This document shows, piece after piece, positions 43,169-52,545 of a stretch of 64,000 nt of DNA. The position numbers and the translations under genes were made by a program. The notes below the pieces were generated by a model. That model ran no database searches and was not told where the DNA came from. It saw nothing but the letters and a program-made list of their open reading frames with translations. Within the stretch, counting starts at the first letter, position 1, and every line of letters begins with the position of its first letter. Source of the DNA: Microlunatus endophyticus. Lineage in GTDB: Bacteria > Actinomycetota > Actinomycetes > Propionibacteriales > Propionibacteriaceae. The stretch spans positions 150,326 through 214,325 of the forward strand of contig NZ_BMMZ01000009.1 of NCBI RefSeq assembly GCF_014646195.1, in the 5' to 3' direction.

Positions 43169-43636
43169 ATGAGCCGATCATCGAAGAGGAATCGCCGGCA
43201 CAACCGGCGGTCAGCCAACGACCTCGACTATCGCTTCAGCGAGCGCCGTATCCGCCGTTGGACGACCATACTCGAGTTGATCATCGCCTCGGGGGCCGTC
43301 ATCGGCGGAGTGATGGCCATCATCGGCGCCATCCTGGCCGACTCGGGTCTTGCCTACGGCGGGCTGGGTGTGTTCTCGCTGATCCTGGCGGCCGTGCTGG
43401 TGGTTGCCGCCTGGCTCGGTGGCCAGGCACTCGCGCGGTACGGCGGTTTCCTCGGCCTACTCCTCATGGCGGGCATCGGACTCGGTCTCGGCGGCTGGTC
43501 GATCGGCCCCCTGTGGGGATGGCTCGGCGTCTTCCTCTTCCTCCTGGCAGTCATCGGGTTCCGGTGGATGCGCCGGCGTCTGCTGCGACGGCGGGCCACG
43601 CCACCGCTGTTCACTGGTGAGACACGTAGACGATGA
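43169..43636 (+). CDS. Small membrane protein of unknown function
   Basis: 155 residues. A basic N-terminus (SRSSKRNRRHNRR) precedes four closely spaced membrane helices: ELIIASGAVIGGVMAIIGAIL, a GVFSLILAAVLVVAAWLGG segment, GFLGLLLMAGIGLGLGGWSIG and WGWLGVFLFLLAVIGFRWM. A basic C-terminal tail (RRRLLRRRATPP) follows. Both tails are probably cytosolic. No family recognised. It stands alone; the 195 bases before it hold no gene. Confidence 0.65.
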   Translation: MSRSSKRNRRHNRRSANDLDYRFSERRIRRWTTILELIIASGAVIGGVMAIIGAILADSGLAYGGLGVFSLILAAVLVVAAWLGGQALARYGGFLGLLLMAGIGLGLGGWSIGPLWGWLGVFLFLLAVIGFRWMRRRLLRRRATPPLFTGETRRR

Positions 43637-44219
43637 CTGGTGACAGCTTCTCGGCCGCTCAGGCAGTACCTGCTTCGGATAGTCCCGGCCAAGCTCGTGA
43701 ACGATCACACCGACCGATGGCCGGCGCAGCCAATGGCTGATTTGTCGCGGACTTCGGGCAGCGGGGCGTGACCAAGCGACAGTGTCCCTGTCGAGCGTTA
43801 CGGTGTAAGCCGTGGAGTGTCATACGGTCTGAGGCATTCCGCGGGGGCGGTCCCGCCGGCCGGGTGCTCGACCGGCGGGACCTCAGCTCCGAGGATTCCT
43901 AGGTGATCCTGCGGCGCCTGGTAAGAGACCTACCCGCAGAATCGAGATCCCATCAGGGACCATCCTGACCGTGTCGCCATCGAAGCCTCGGGTAGACCGA
44001 CTCTCCGTGCCCGACCGGGCTGTCCTCTCCCTCATCTGCGGCGCGGCATCGCGGAACTCTGACATCAGTCACCGCAGCTCCAGGCGCACGGTCAGACGGA
44101 ACCAGCAGGGTTGATTCGGCTCCCCGGCCAGGGACTTCGTCGCCGTGCCATCCCAGGGTTGGCTGAAACCCTCAGAGGCGGTACGCACAGACGCGTGTCC
44201 ATCCCCGCGGCTGTCGGTA
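43637..44219. other. Intergenic region with one hairpin
   Basis: No convincing ORF. GGTCCCGCCGG and CCGGCGGGACC (43849-43882) form an 11-bp perfect stem with a 12-base loop and could terminate transcripts from either side. GC-rich codon bias of the small ORFs is no better than random. Confidence 0.55.
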
Positions 44220-45617
44220 TTAGCCGACGTTGCGTAGTACCCGCCCACCGAAGGTGACTGCTGCTCCGGGTTTGAACGCGGTCGGATAGCCGATGAAGTC
44301 GTCACCTCGGCGGCTTCGTATGACCAGCCCGGAAGGATCTGCCGACGTCACCTGTGCCGGATCACCCGAAACGATCACTTCATCACCATTGATGCTGAGG
44401 CTAACGCCCTCGTCGCTGCGGAAGACACCTCGATAGTCCGGTCGGACCGCTCCACCTGGCAAGCGTGCACGCCACGCTTTGTGCACCTCGGAGATATCAA
44501 CCCCAAAGTGCCCCCGCATTGCGGTCGCGGCCATCTGCTCCACTCTGGCCCCAGACACGTTGGCCACCACAGCGCACGACCGGCCCGAATCCGGAAACAG
44601 GCATACGTAGGCCGAGATTCCCTTTCCACTACCACCGTGGTAGACGAAGCGTTCCCCATCGACATATCCGACCCAGAAACCTGCTCCGTACTCCACGCCA
44701 GGCAAGGTCGATTCGGTGTTCGGCGTCAGCATCTGCTGGGCATCGTCCGAGGAGAGAACACGCTCTCCGTGCTCACTGCCCGAACTCTCATACAGACGCA
44801 GGTAGCGCACAAGATCATCAGCGGTGGCGTGTACGCCCCCAGCAGAATGCCACAGAGGTTCGTAATAGCGTGCAGGCGCGCGCACGCACCCCGACGCCGA
44901 TGGATCGCCGGTCTGGGCGGTGTGGTACACCGCCCAGGCATCGGCTGCGACGTAGGAGGATCGGTTATAGGCCGACCGTGTCATCCCCAGAGGCGCGAAG
45001 ATCCGGGTCTGGACGTAGTCCGCGAGTCGCATACCGGAAAGCCGCTCGACGAGGATGCCCAAGAGAACGTAGCCCTCGTTGGAGTAGCTGAATACGTCCC
45101 CGGGCACGCCAAGGGGTTCCACTTCGCGGAGCGAGCGCCAGTACTCGAACAGGTGCGCGCGCGATGAGATCCTCGCCGGAGCGTCAGCCACCCAGTCCGG
45201 TCGGCGTGGGGCTTGCGCGTCGCCACCGCCGGACAGCACGGAGAATCGGGTGGCCAACGGCGGCAGGCCCGCGACGTGGGATAGCAGGTCACGCACCCGC
45301 ACATCCGCTCCATGCAGAACCGGAAGGTCGACGATCTCAGGGATGTGATCCTTGACTGGCTGATCAAGGCTCAGTGCACCGCTTGCCGCCAACTGCATAA
45401 TCGCCGCCGCCGTGAAGCTCTTGCTCACCGACGCGACTCCGAATGCCGTCTTGCTCGTCACCGGAGTGCCCGACCCCAGATCGCACACGCCGTACACCGC
45501 GCGGTCCGCGACTTCGCCACCGCCGCCGACGGCGACGACGGCCCCGGGGATCCCACCTTGCTCGCAGAGCTGTGCCACCGCTGCTTGCCACATACTTCCT
45601 CCAACGCTGTTGTTCAT
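44220..45617 (-). CDS. Serine hydrolase, beta-lactamase/D-aminopeptidase fold
   Basis: 465 residues. Class C beta-lactamase/DD-peptidase motifs: S63-V-S-K66 (nucleophile and base, in FGVASVSKSFTAAAIMQ), Y178-S-N180 and a C-terminal YHGGSGKG. The last ~90 residues form an extra beta-barrel-like domain (YRGVFRSDEGVSLSINGDEVIV), as in D-aminopeptidases and EstB-like esterases. No signal peptide, so it acts in the cytosol on imported material. Last gene of the peptide-uptake operon; D-amino-acid-containing peptides are a likely substrate (inference). Confidence 0.88.
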   Translation of the reverse strand: MNNSVGGSMWQAAVAQLCEQGGIPGAVVAVGGGGEVADRAVYGVCDLGSGTPVTSKTAFGVASVSKSFTAAAIMQLAASGALSLDQPVKDHIPEIVDLPVLHGADVRVRDLLSHVAGLPPLATRFSVLSGGGDAQAPRRPDWVADAPARISSRAHLFEYWRSLREVEPLGVPGDVFSYSNEGYVLLGILVERLSGMRLADYVQTRIFAPLGMTRSAYNRSSYVAADAWAVYHTAQTGDPSASGCVRAPARYYEPLWHSAGGVHATADDLVRYLRLYESSGSEHGERVLSSDDAQQMLTPNTESTLPGVEYGAGFWVGYVDGERFVYHGGSGKGISAYVCLFPDSGRSCAVVANVSGARVEQMAATAMRGHFGVDISEVHKAWRARLPGGAVRPDYRGVFRSDEGVSLSINGDEVIVSGDPAQVTSADPSGLVIRSRRGDDFIGYPTAFKPGAAVTFGGRVLRNVG

Positions 45618-45628
45618 CCCGCGGCGGT

Positions 45629-46831
45629 CTAGGCCCAGATCGCATCCAGAACCGTGAGCACATTCCCTCCGATGACCTTGCGGATCTCGTCGTCGGAGTA
45701 TCCGTGAGAAACCAGCCAGCCGGCGATGTTCCAGAAGTTCTCCCCAGGGTTCTCCAGCCCATCGACATAGTCGACGCGGGGATAGTCGCCCTGGAGCTGA
45801 CCGGACGTGGAGCTCGATCCACCGCGTCTGTGAAATCCGGCATGATCGCCGAACAGTGTGTCCGGCCCGAAGCCGACGTGGTCGATCCCGACCACATCCA
45901 CCAAGTGCTCGAAGTGGTCCATGGCCGAGTCCAGGCAGTGTCTGGGATGTTGCGTGGATGGCGTGCTGTGCGGAGCGGCTTCAATACCGATCATGCCGCC
46001 CCGGGATGCACACTCCTGGATGATCGCGTCGGGCTTCATCCGGGCGCTCGGCCAGACCTCCCGAGAGCCGCAGTGGCTCATGACGACCGGTGCCGACGAA
46101 AGATTGATCGTCTCCAGTGCCGTCCGGTCACCGGAGTGGGAGACGTCGATCACCATTCCCACCCGGTTCATGCGGCGGATGGCTGCCTCTCCGAACATCG
46201 TCAGGCCCGAGTCCAACCGCTCCCCGAGCCCACATCCGAGCTGGTTCGAATTCGAGTAGGCCACACCCATCATGCGAACACCGAGACCGAACAGCACCTC
46301 CAGTCGATCCAGTTCGTTTCCGATGACGGTCGCCGCTTCGAGGCCGGAGAACATGGCCAGTTGGCCGTTGGCATGGGCGCGGCGGATGTCCTCGGTGGTT
46401 TTCCCCGGGATGATGAAGTTCTGGTGATCTATGTCGCACAATCGCATACCGAGGTCGTGCACGGTGTCGTCCAGACGCCACCCGTTCGCGGAACTGAACG
46501 GGGCTGAAAAGACGCCATTGTCGAAGACTGCCGTCATGCCGGAGCGTGCCAGGCCCTCGTAGCCTGTGAATCCGCGCCCCTGGCGGAGGTACCCCGGTTG
46601 CTGGGAGATGTCGGCAGGTGAGACCTGAACATGGTCGTGCAGCGAGATGACGATCGACTGGTCGATCAACTGTTTCGCCCGCTGCCGCTGCAAATCCGAC
46701 AAGCTCTCGTCGTGATACACCGGCACGCGCGCAATCTCGGCTACCCGCTCGAAGTCCTGATAGTCCTCACCGGCGCGCAAGTACGAATACGCCGTGTAAC
46801 CCTCGTAGGACATACTGCTTTTCAGATTCAC
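45629..46831 (-). CDS. Membrane-dipeptidase-like (M19) peptidase
   Basis: 400 residues of the amidohydrolase fold. Segments: SIVISLHDHVQVSP (metal site one), MFSGLEAATVIGNELDRLEVLFGLGVRMMGVAYSNSNQLGCG, GMVIDVSHSGDRTAL, PVVMSHCGSR and HVGFGPDTLFGDH. These follow renal-dipeptidase order; the N-terminal HDH differs from the usual HND/HxD. No signal peptide or GPI-type tail. M19 enzymes cleave dipeptides including those with C-terminal D-residues, in keeping with the neighbouring D-peptidase-like hydrolase. Between that gene and the binding-protein gene, same strand. Confidence 0.87.
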   Translation of the reverse strand: MNLKSSMSYEGYTAYSYLRAGEDYQDFERVAEIARVPVYHDESLSDLQRQRAKQLIDQSIVISLHDHVQVSPADISQQPGYLRQGRGFTGYEGLARSGMTAVFDNGVFSAPFSSANGWRLDDTVHDLGMRLCDIDHQNFIIPGKTTEDIRRAHANGQLAMFSGLEAATVIGNELDRLEVLFGLGVRMMGVAYSNSNQLGCGLGERLDSGLTMFGEAAIRRMNRVGMVIDVSHSGDRTALETINLSSAPVVMSHCGSREVWPSARMKPDAIIQECASRGGMIGIEAAPHSTPSTQHPRHCLDSAMDHFEHLVDVVGIDHVGFGPDTLFGDHAGFHRRGGSSSTSGQLQGDYPRVDYVDGLENPGENFWNIAGWLVSHGYSDDEIRKVIGGNVLTVLDAIWA

Positions 46832-46957
46832 GTGCTAAATCCCTTCCTCGCAAGTTCTGCTGACTTCCGGCTGACAGGTCCCCCAGGCGCAGCGTTACTT
46901 TGAGAATTCTCCCGCCGGCCGGGCCTGATAGCCGGGGACGACATGGATACGACCTTG

Positions 46958-48667
46958 TTACTTCAAACGCCAGTCCTGGTCGTTCCAATGGAAGCCGAGG
47001 GCGGATGAATTGTACTTGAGATTCTCGATGTCGACGGAGCCGGACCAGCCTCCGACCTGCTGATACTCGTAGAGTTCAAGCGACGCCATATCGGACCAAA
47101 GGAGCTTGTCCGCCTGGTTATAGAGCACCGAGGCCTTCTGGGAATCAAGCTCCCCGGTGGCCTTCTTGAGCAGAGCATCCACCTTGCTGTTCGAATAATG
47201 GGCCCAGTTGCTGGCGCATTCCGCGTTGGTGTACGAACACCAGACGGACTTCATAGTGCTCGGGTAGGGGTTGATCGCCCACCCGTAGGTGGCCATATCG
47301 TAATTGCCCTTCTGCACCTGGGAGAAATAGTCGGTCAAGGTGACGATTTTCACCTTGATGCCGACGGCCTTCAATTGCGCCTGCACCAATTGCTGGATCT
47401 GGTTCCACAGTTCTCGACCCGAAGCACTGACGATGCTGAGGGTGAAGTCCTTGCCCGCCTGGCTCCCCCAGGTCGGCTGCAGGTAGCCGTCAGAGCCTTC
47501 GACCATGCCCGCCTTCAGAAGCGCCTGCTTGGCCTTCTTCGCGTCGAACTTGCCGTACTCTCCGCTGTTGTCGACGTACCCAGGCTGGCCCGGCAGGAAG
47601 ATGTGGTTGCCGATCGTGGTCGCCTTCGGATTGATCTGCCCGACTGTGCGCTGCACGATCTCGTTCCGGTTGATGGCATTCGCGATGGCACGCCGGATGT
47701 CGGTCTTGGCCAAGTACTCGTTCGACTCATTGAAGTCGAGATGCTGGAACGTCAGACTCGGCGCAGTGACGAGGTGGAACCCTCCGACTCCTTGAAGTGC
47801 GTCCTTCAGGCTGACCGTCCCGTTCGTGGGATTGACCACCTGGATCTCACCGTTCTGCACGGCGGATGCCAGCTCGGTCGAGTCGTTGATGATGCGATAG
47901 ACAATGCTCGAGAGCCCTGCCGCCTTGCCCCAGTACTTCGGATTCCTGACCTTGACGAAACTCTGCCCATCGGCATAGGAATCGGCCATCCAGGGACCTC
48001 CGGACACCTTCAGCGCATCACCGAAGTTGTCCAGGCCGGAATTGAAACCCACCTTCTTCACCACGTGAGACGGAAGGATCGGGTTGAACAGACTCTTCCA
48101 ATCGGAGAATGACGAGCTGAACTTCACTGTCACCGTTTTGCCGCCGTCGGAGCCCTTCACCGAGCTGATCTGGTCATATCCCGAGGTGTTCGCCGGCAGG
48201 AAAGCACTGCCATCAGCGTCTTTGAATTTCTTGTTACCGCTCATGGCCTCCCACAGGTAGATGTAGTCATCCGCGCTGATGGGCGTCCCGTCCGACCACG
48301 ATGCCTTGGGATTGATCTTGTATTGCACCACCTGGGGGCTCTTGCTGATGAGGTCGGCACTCTCCAGCAGATCGCTGTTCATCACCGATTTGAGGCTCGG
48401 ATCAGGGGTGAACGAGTCCGGCCAGATCCCATGCATCATCTGCTCGGTGAAGACAATGTTCGACCCCGCCTTCAAATAGTTGAAACCTTCGATCGCCCCG
48501 ACTACCGAGACCGTTACCGAGCCACCGTTGTCGTTGCCGCTTTTCGAGGCGGATTTGGAGCTCCCTGTGGAACATCCCGCCAGCATGACCGCACCGACGA
48601 TGATCAGCGCCGCGGCGGCCTTCCAATAATTCTTCAAAACATCACTTCCTAATGGCTTCTTACCCAT
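46958..48667 (-). CDS. ABC transporter peptide-binding lipoprotein (SBP family 5)
   Basis: About 560 residues. A lipoprotein signal (KAAAALIIVGAVMLAGC, Cys32 as the lipidated residue) precedes a family 5 solute-binding domain: INPKASWSDGTPISADDYIYLWEAM, FQHLDFNESNEYLAKTDIRRAIANAINRNEIV and DFTLSIVSASGRELWNQIQQLVQAQLKAVGIKVKIV. ATG 48667 gives the long form; a TTG at 48637 behind GGAAGTG gives a more typical signal peptide. It captures peptides outside the membrane for the DppBCDF-like importer encoded upstream in the operon. Base composition is lower in GC than the flanking regions, which suggests acquisition. Confidence 0.92.
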   Translation of the reverse strand: MGKKPLGSDVLKNYWKAAAALIIVGAVMLAGCSTGSSKSASKSGNDNGGSVTVSVVGAIEGFNYLKAGSNIVFTEQMMHGIWPDSFTPDPSLKSVMNSDLLESADLISKSPQVVQYKINPKASWSDGTPISADDYIYLWEAMSGNKKFKDADGSAFLPANTSGYDQISSVKGSDGGKTVTVKFSSSFSDWKSLFNPILPSHVVKKVGFNSGLDNFGDALKVSGGPWMADSYADGQSFVKVRNPKYWGKAAGLSSIVYRIINDSTELASAVQNGEIQVVNPTNGTVSLKDALQGVGGFHLVTAPSLTFQHLDFNESNEYLAKTDIRRAIANAINRNEIVQRTVGQINPKATTIGNHIFLPGQPGYVDNSGEYGKFDAKKAKQALLKAGMVEGSDGYLQPTWGSQAGKDFTLSIVSASGRELWNQIQQLVQAQLKAVGIKVKIVTLTDYFSQVQKGNYDMATYGWAINPYPSTMKSVWCSYTNAECASNWAHYSNSKVDALLKKATGELDSQKASVLYNQADKLLWSDMASLELYEYQQVGGWSGSVDIENLKYNSSALGFHWNDQDWRLK

Positions 48668-48863
48668 GCAGATACCTGATGCCAGTCATCGGATTCTCGA
48701 GACTCAAGACCAGATGACGGGCCGGTGCGATACCACCGGTATCGCCCGTCTGACGCTGCTTCCGCAGCATCCTGCTGATGTTCGTGTGCGCGTCGCATAC
48801 GATGCGACCCCCGATATTCACGCCATGTCATCACCCGAAACTTCTTCGCATGCCCGGCACAGG

Positions 48864-49790
48864 TCAGACCGTTCGACGCGGGTCGAGAGCATCACGGAGA
48901 CCGTCGCCAACGAAGTTGACACTCAGGATGATCAGGACCAGGAACAGTGCGGGGAACCCGAACAGCCATGGCTGGGTCGTTGCCGCACCCTGTCCCCTCT
49001 GGATCAAGAGACCGAGCGACACCTCGGGGGCTTGGATGCCCAGACCCAGATACTCCATCGAGGCCGCGACGATGATCGCCCGGCCGACCATCAGGGTCGC
49101 GTCGACGATGATCGGCCCCGCCGCGTTGGGCAGCAGATGGCGGATGATGATCCGCCGATCCGAGGCGCCGAGCATCCGCGCCGCGTCGATGTAGTCGTTC
49201 TTCATCAACGACAGGAGCGTGCCCCGGACAAGTCGGCTCAAGGGAATCCAGAGCACTGCCGAGAGCACCAATGACAGCAGGAACCATGAGCTTCCCTTCG
49301 CCCCTAACACATTGGCAAGAACCAGGGTGATGGCCAGCACGGGAATGGTCATGATCAGGTCTGCAACGCGCATCAGCACTGCGTCCCACGCCCGGCCGAA
49401 GTAGCCGGCCACCGCACCGACGACGGTGCCGACGACGGTTGACAGCAGTGCGACGAGCGTGGCGACCTTGAGGGACGTCGCGATGCCGCGGAGAGTCTGC
49501 GCAAACAGGTCGTGGCCGATGCTGTCGGTGCCGAAGGGGTGCCTCCAACCCGGCGCCGCCGAGAAGTCGACGGTGATATCGGAGTAGGAGTACTTCCAGA
49601 GGAACGGCGTAATCACGGTGAACGCGATGATCAGCAGCAACACCGCCAGCCCGACCAGCGCACTGCGACGACGGGCGAATGCCCGTAGCGCTCCGGCGAT
49701 CTGGGAGTTCCTGGCGGAGGCGTACGCATCGATCTTCTCGGCGTGCTCATCCACCGCAGGCCCCACGCCGCTGCCCTGCACGCCGCTCAC
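48864..49790 (-). CDS. Peptide ABC transporter permease, DppC type
   Basis: 308 residues. N-terminal OppC_N region with one helix (VGLAVLLLIIAFTVITPFLW), then five more membrane segments and the EAA loop ARMLGASDRRIIIRHLLPNAAGPIIV. HPFGTDSIGHDLFAQTLRG is the usual DppC string. The start overlaps the DppB stop by ATGA, so the two permeases are made in equal amounts. The 196 bases between this gene and the binding-protein gene hold nothing visible. Confidence 0.92.
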   Translation of the reverse strand: MSGVQGSGVGPAVDEHAEKIDAYASARNSQIAGALRAFARRRSALVGLAVLLLIIAFTVITPFLWKYSYSDITVDFSAAPGWRHPFGTDSIGHDLFAQTLRGIATSLKVATLVALLSTVVGTVVGAVAGYFGRAWDAVLMRVADLIMTIPVLAITLVLANVLGAKGSSWFLLSLVLSAVLWIPLSRLVRGTLLSLMKNDYIDAARMLGASDRRIIIRHLLPNAAGPIIVDATLMVGRAIIVAASMEYLGLGIQAPEVSLGLLIQRGQGAATTQPWLFGFPALFLVLIILSVNFVGDGLRDALDPRRTV

Positions 49791-50758
49791 CGTCGGACCC
49801 GCGGATCAAGCACGCCGTACATGAGGTCGACCAGAATATTTACTGCGACTACGAAGATCGCGACGACCATGATCCAGCCCTGGACGACATACACGTCCGG
49901 GCTGACCGGCCCTGTCAGGGCGTCGACGAGGACACGGCCCATGCCCTGCCATCCGAAGACCGTCTCCGTGACCACTGCTCCGCCGACGATCACCGCGAAG
50001 TCGGCGCCGGCGATTGTGACGATCGGAATCAGTGCATTTCGCAGGCCGTGAACGATCACCACCCGGGCTCGTCCGAGACCCTTCGCCCGGGCGACCTTGA
50101 TGTACTCGCTGCTCATCACCTCGATCATCGCCGCGCGCTGGTATCGGCTCCACGGCCCCATGCTGTAAACGGCGAGCGCAAACACCGGCAGGATCGCGTG
50201 CCGCACCTGATCCGACAGAGATGGCGGCACACCTGGTGTGCTGTCACCGATGGTGTAGAGCACCGTGGCACCGAAGGCATTGTTCAGTGGCACGGCGATG
50301 TACCCCTTCAGCAGGATCGCGAGCACGAAGACAGGAATCGCGTAGAGGGCGTACGACAGTGCGGAGATCAGATGATCGACGGCAGTGTTCCGCTTCAGCG
50401 CCCCGACGACCCCGAGGAACACCGCACCTACCAGGCCGAACACGGCCGCCGGGATCACCATCTTCAGAGTCGTGCCGAGGCCGGAGAAGATCATCGAATT
50501 CACCGACTGGCCCGAATATGACTTCCCGAGATCACCATGCAGGATGCCGCCGACCCAGCTGAGGTAGCGCACCATGATCGGATCATCCAGGTGCAATGTC
50601 TGGCGATATTGGGCTACGGTCTGCGGCGAGGCACCTGGCGAGCTCAGCATCGATGCGAGCGGATCGCCGGCCAAGGACACCAAGGCGAACACCAGAACGC
50701 TTGCGGCGATGACGACAGCGATGCCGTTGACGATTCGCTTCAGGATGAACGTCAACAC
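49787..50758 (-). CDS. Peptide ABC transporter permease, DppB type
   Basis: 323 residues, six membrane helices. The N-terminus MLTFILKRIVNGIAVVIAASVLVFALVSLAGDP is the family's conserved start; the EAA loop reads YIKVARAKGLGRARVVIVHGLRNALIPIVT. Forms the channel with DppC. Encoded 91 bases downstream of the fused ATPase gene; the gap contains no gene. Confidence 0.92.
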   Translation of the reverse strand: MLTFILKRIVNGIAVVIAASVLVFALVSLAGDPLASMLSSPGASPQTVAQYRQTLHLDDPIMVRYLSWVGGILHGDLGKSYSGQSVNSMIFSGLGTTLKMVIPAAVFGLVGAVFLGVVGALKRNTAVDHLISALSYALYAIPVFVLAILLKGYIAVPLNNAFGATVLYTIGDSTPGVPPSLSDQVRHAILPVFALAVYSMGPWSRYQRAAMIEVMSSEYIKVARAKGLGRARVVIVHGLRNALIPIVTIAGADFAVIVGGAVVTETVFGWQGMGRVLVDALTGPVSPDVYVVQGWIMVVAIFVVAVNILVDLMYGVLDPRVRR

Positions 50759-50849
50759 TTCCGATACCTACCTCGCGGACAACCAGGCAGCGCCGTCAGT
50801 TCGGCGACGGGCCGGCCAGCTGTCGGGGCACCAGCATGACGTGTCAACC

Positions 50850-52529
50850 TCATGACGTCACTGCCTGACGCCGGCTCGACCGGTCCCGTTGCACAGCAGG
50901 ATCGGGGACGGGGAGAGACCCGATGAGCTGCTGAGTGTATTCGTGCTGGGGATGAAGAAGCACCTCGCGTGTTGCTCCCTGCTCGACGATCTCTCCGCGC
51001 CGCATGACCGCTGTGCGATGGGCGAGCATGTCGACGACGGCGAGGTCGTGGGTGATGAAGAGGCAGGCGTAGTTCAACTCGTCCTGCAGCTCGGTGAACA
51101 ATGTCAGGATCTGAGCCTGGACGGATACGTCCAGCGCCGAAGTGGGCTCGTCGGCGATGATCAGACTCGGCCTCAGCGCAATAGCTCGAGCGATCCCGAC
51201 CCGCTGTCGCTGTCCTCCGGAGAGTTCATGCGGGAATCTCTCCGCGAACGATCGCGGCAGGTGCACCAGATCGAAGAGTTCGTTTACCGCCTGACGCAAT
51301 TGGGGCCGCTCGGTCGAGTTGTTGACGATGAACGGTTCGGCCAGACAGTCGAAGAGTCGTATCCGCGGGTTGAAGCTCGTGGCCGGATCCTGGAAGACGA
51401 ATCCGACATCCTTCCGACTGGAGCGGAGCTTTCCTCTGGAGATCCCCTTCAGCTCCTGCCCGAGCGCGACCAGGCTGCCACTGCTGATTGGATTCAGACC
51501 TGCGACGGCCCGGCCGAGACTGGTCTTACCTGATCCGGACTCCCCAACCAGGCCCAGGACCTCGCCTGCGGCGATCCGGAAGGAGACCGAGTTCACCGCC
51601 CGGAACGATGCGCGCCGGAATCCGGCGGGATATTCGATGACGACGTCCCTACCCTCGACCGCGATGCGATCCGGCGCCGCCACCGGCTCGCGAGCGCTCT
51701 GCACTCCGACGCGCGGCACAGCAGCGAGCAGGTTGCGCGTGTACGGATGCTGGGGCTGCTCGAAGACCTCGGACACAGGTCCGGTCTCCACCACACAGCC
51801 CTGGTACATCACGACCATCCGGTCGGCCAGATCCGCGACAACCCCCATGTTGTGAGTGATCAGAACGATCGCGGTGCCGGCCTCATCCCGATGGGCCCGG
51901 AGCAGGTCAAGGATCTCGGCCTGGACGGTGACATCCAGGGCGGTCGTCGGTTCATCAGCGATGATCAGGTCGGGATTCTGGATCAGCGCCATCGCGATGA
52001 CGATCCGTTGGCGCTGGCCACCGGAGAACTGGTGCGGGTAGTAGCCCACCCGCTTCTCCGGCTCGGGGATCCCTACCCTGCGCAAGATCTCCACGACCAT
52101 GTCCCGAGCTGTCCTGCCGCTCACCCGGGAGTGGGCCCGGAGCGCCTCTTTGATCTGCCAGCCGATTGTGTAGACCGGGTTCAGGGCAGTAGACGGCTCC
52201 TGGAAGATCATCGCCACCTCCGCGCCGCGGATGCGCCGCATCGCGCCGCTGGAGAGACCGATGAGCTCCTCCGGCCTCCCGCTCGTGCGCCGCCGCAGCC
52301 GGATCGACCCGGCGACCGTGGCCAGGGGCGGGAGCAGACCGAGGACGCTGTGGGCCGTGATCGACTTCCCGCTCCCGCTTTCGCCCACGATCGCCAGGAC
52401 CTCGCCCGGGTGAACTTCGAAGGAGATCCCGTCGACCGCCTCGACCTGCTGATCGGTACCCTCGCGGAATGTCACCCGCAGATCCCGCACCTCGAGCAGC
52501 GGATCGGGGGCGCGCTCGCTCGTCGTCAT
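50850..52529 (-). CDS. Fused double ATPase of the peptide ABC importer (DppD-DppF)
   Basis: 559 residues with two complete nucleotide-binding domains. First half: Walker A GESGSGKS, signature FSGGQRQRIVIAMAL, Walker B LIIADEPTTALDVT, then the oligopeptide C-terminal extension HPYTRNLLAAVPRV. Second half: GESGSGKT, LSGGQRQRVGIARAI, LIIADEPTSALDVS and HPQHEYTQQLIGSLPVPDP. Both sites look intact. The ATG at 52529 lies 17 bases after the stop of the amidohydrolase gene; the longer frame is unsupported. A single fused ATPase replaces the usual two subunits. Confidence 0.92.
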   Translation of the reverse strand: MTTSERAPDPLLEVRDLRVTFREGTDQQVEAVDGISFEVHPGEVLAIVGESGSGKSITAHSVLGLLPPLATVAGSIRLRRRTSGRPEELIGLSSGAMRRIRGAEVAMIFQEPSTALNPVYTIGWQIKEALRAHSRVSGRTARDMVVEILRRVGIPEPEKRVGYYPHQFSGGQRQRIVIAMALIQNPDLIIADEPTTALDVTVQAEILDLLRAHRDEAGTAIVLITHNMGVVADLADRMVVMYQGCVVETGPVSEVFEQPQHPYTRNLLAAVPRVGVQSAREPVAAPDRIAVEGRDVVIEYPAGFRRASFRAVNSVSFRIAAGEVLGLVGESGSGKTSLGRAVAGLNPISSGSLVALGQELKGISRGKLRSSRKDVGFVFQDPATSFNPRIRLFDCLAEPFIVNNSTERPQLRQAVNELFDLVHLPRSFAERFPHELSGGQRQRVGIARAIALRPSLIIADEPTSALDVSVQAQILTLFTELQDELNYACLFITHDLAVVDMLAHRTAVMRRGEIVEQGATREVLLHPQHEYTQQLIGSLPVPDPAVQRDRSSRRQAVTS

Positions 52530-52545
52530 TGGCGTTCCGTCCCGT

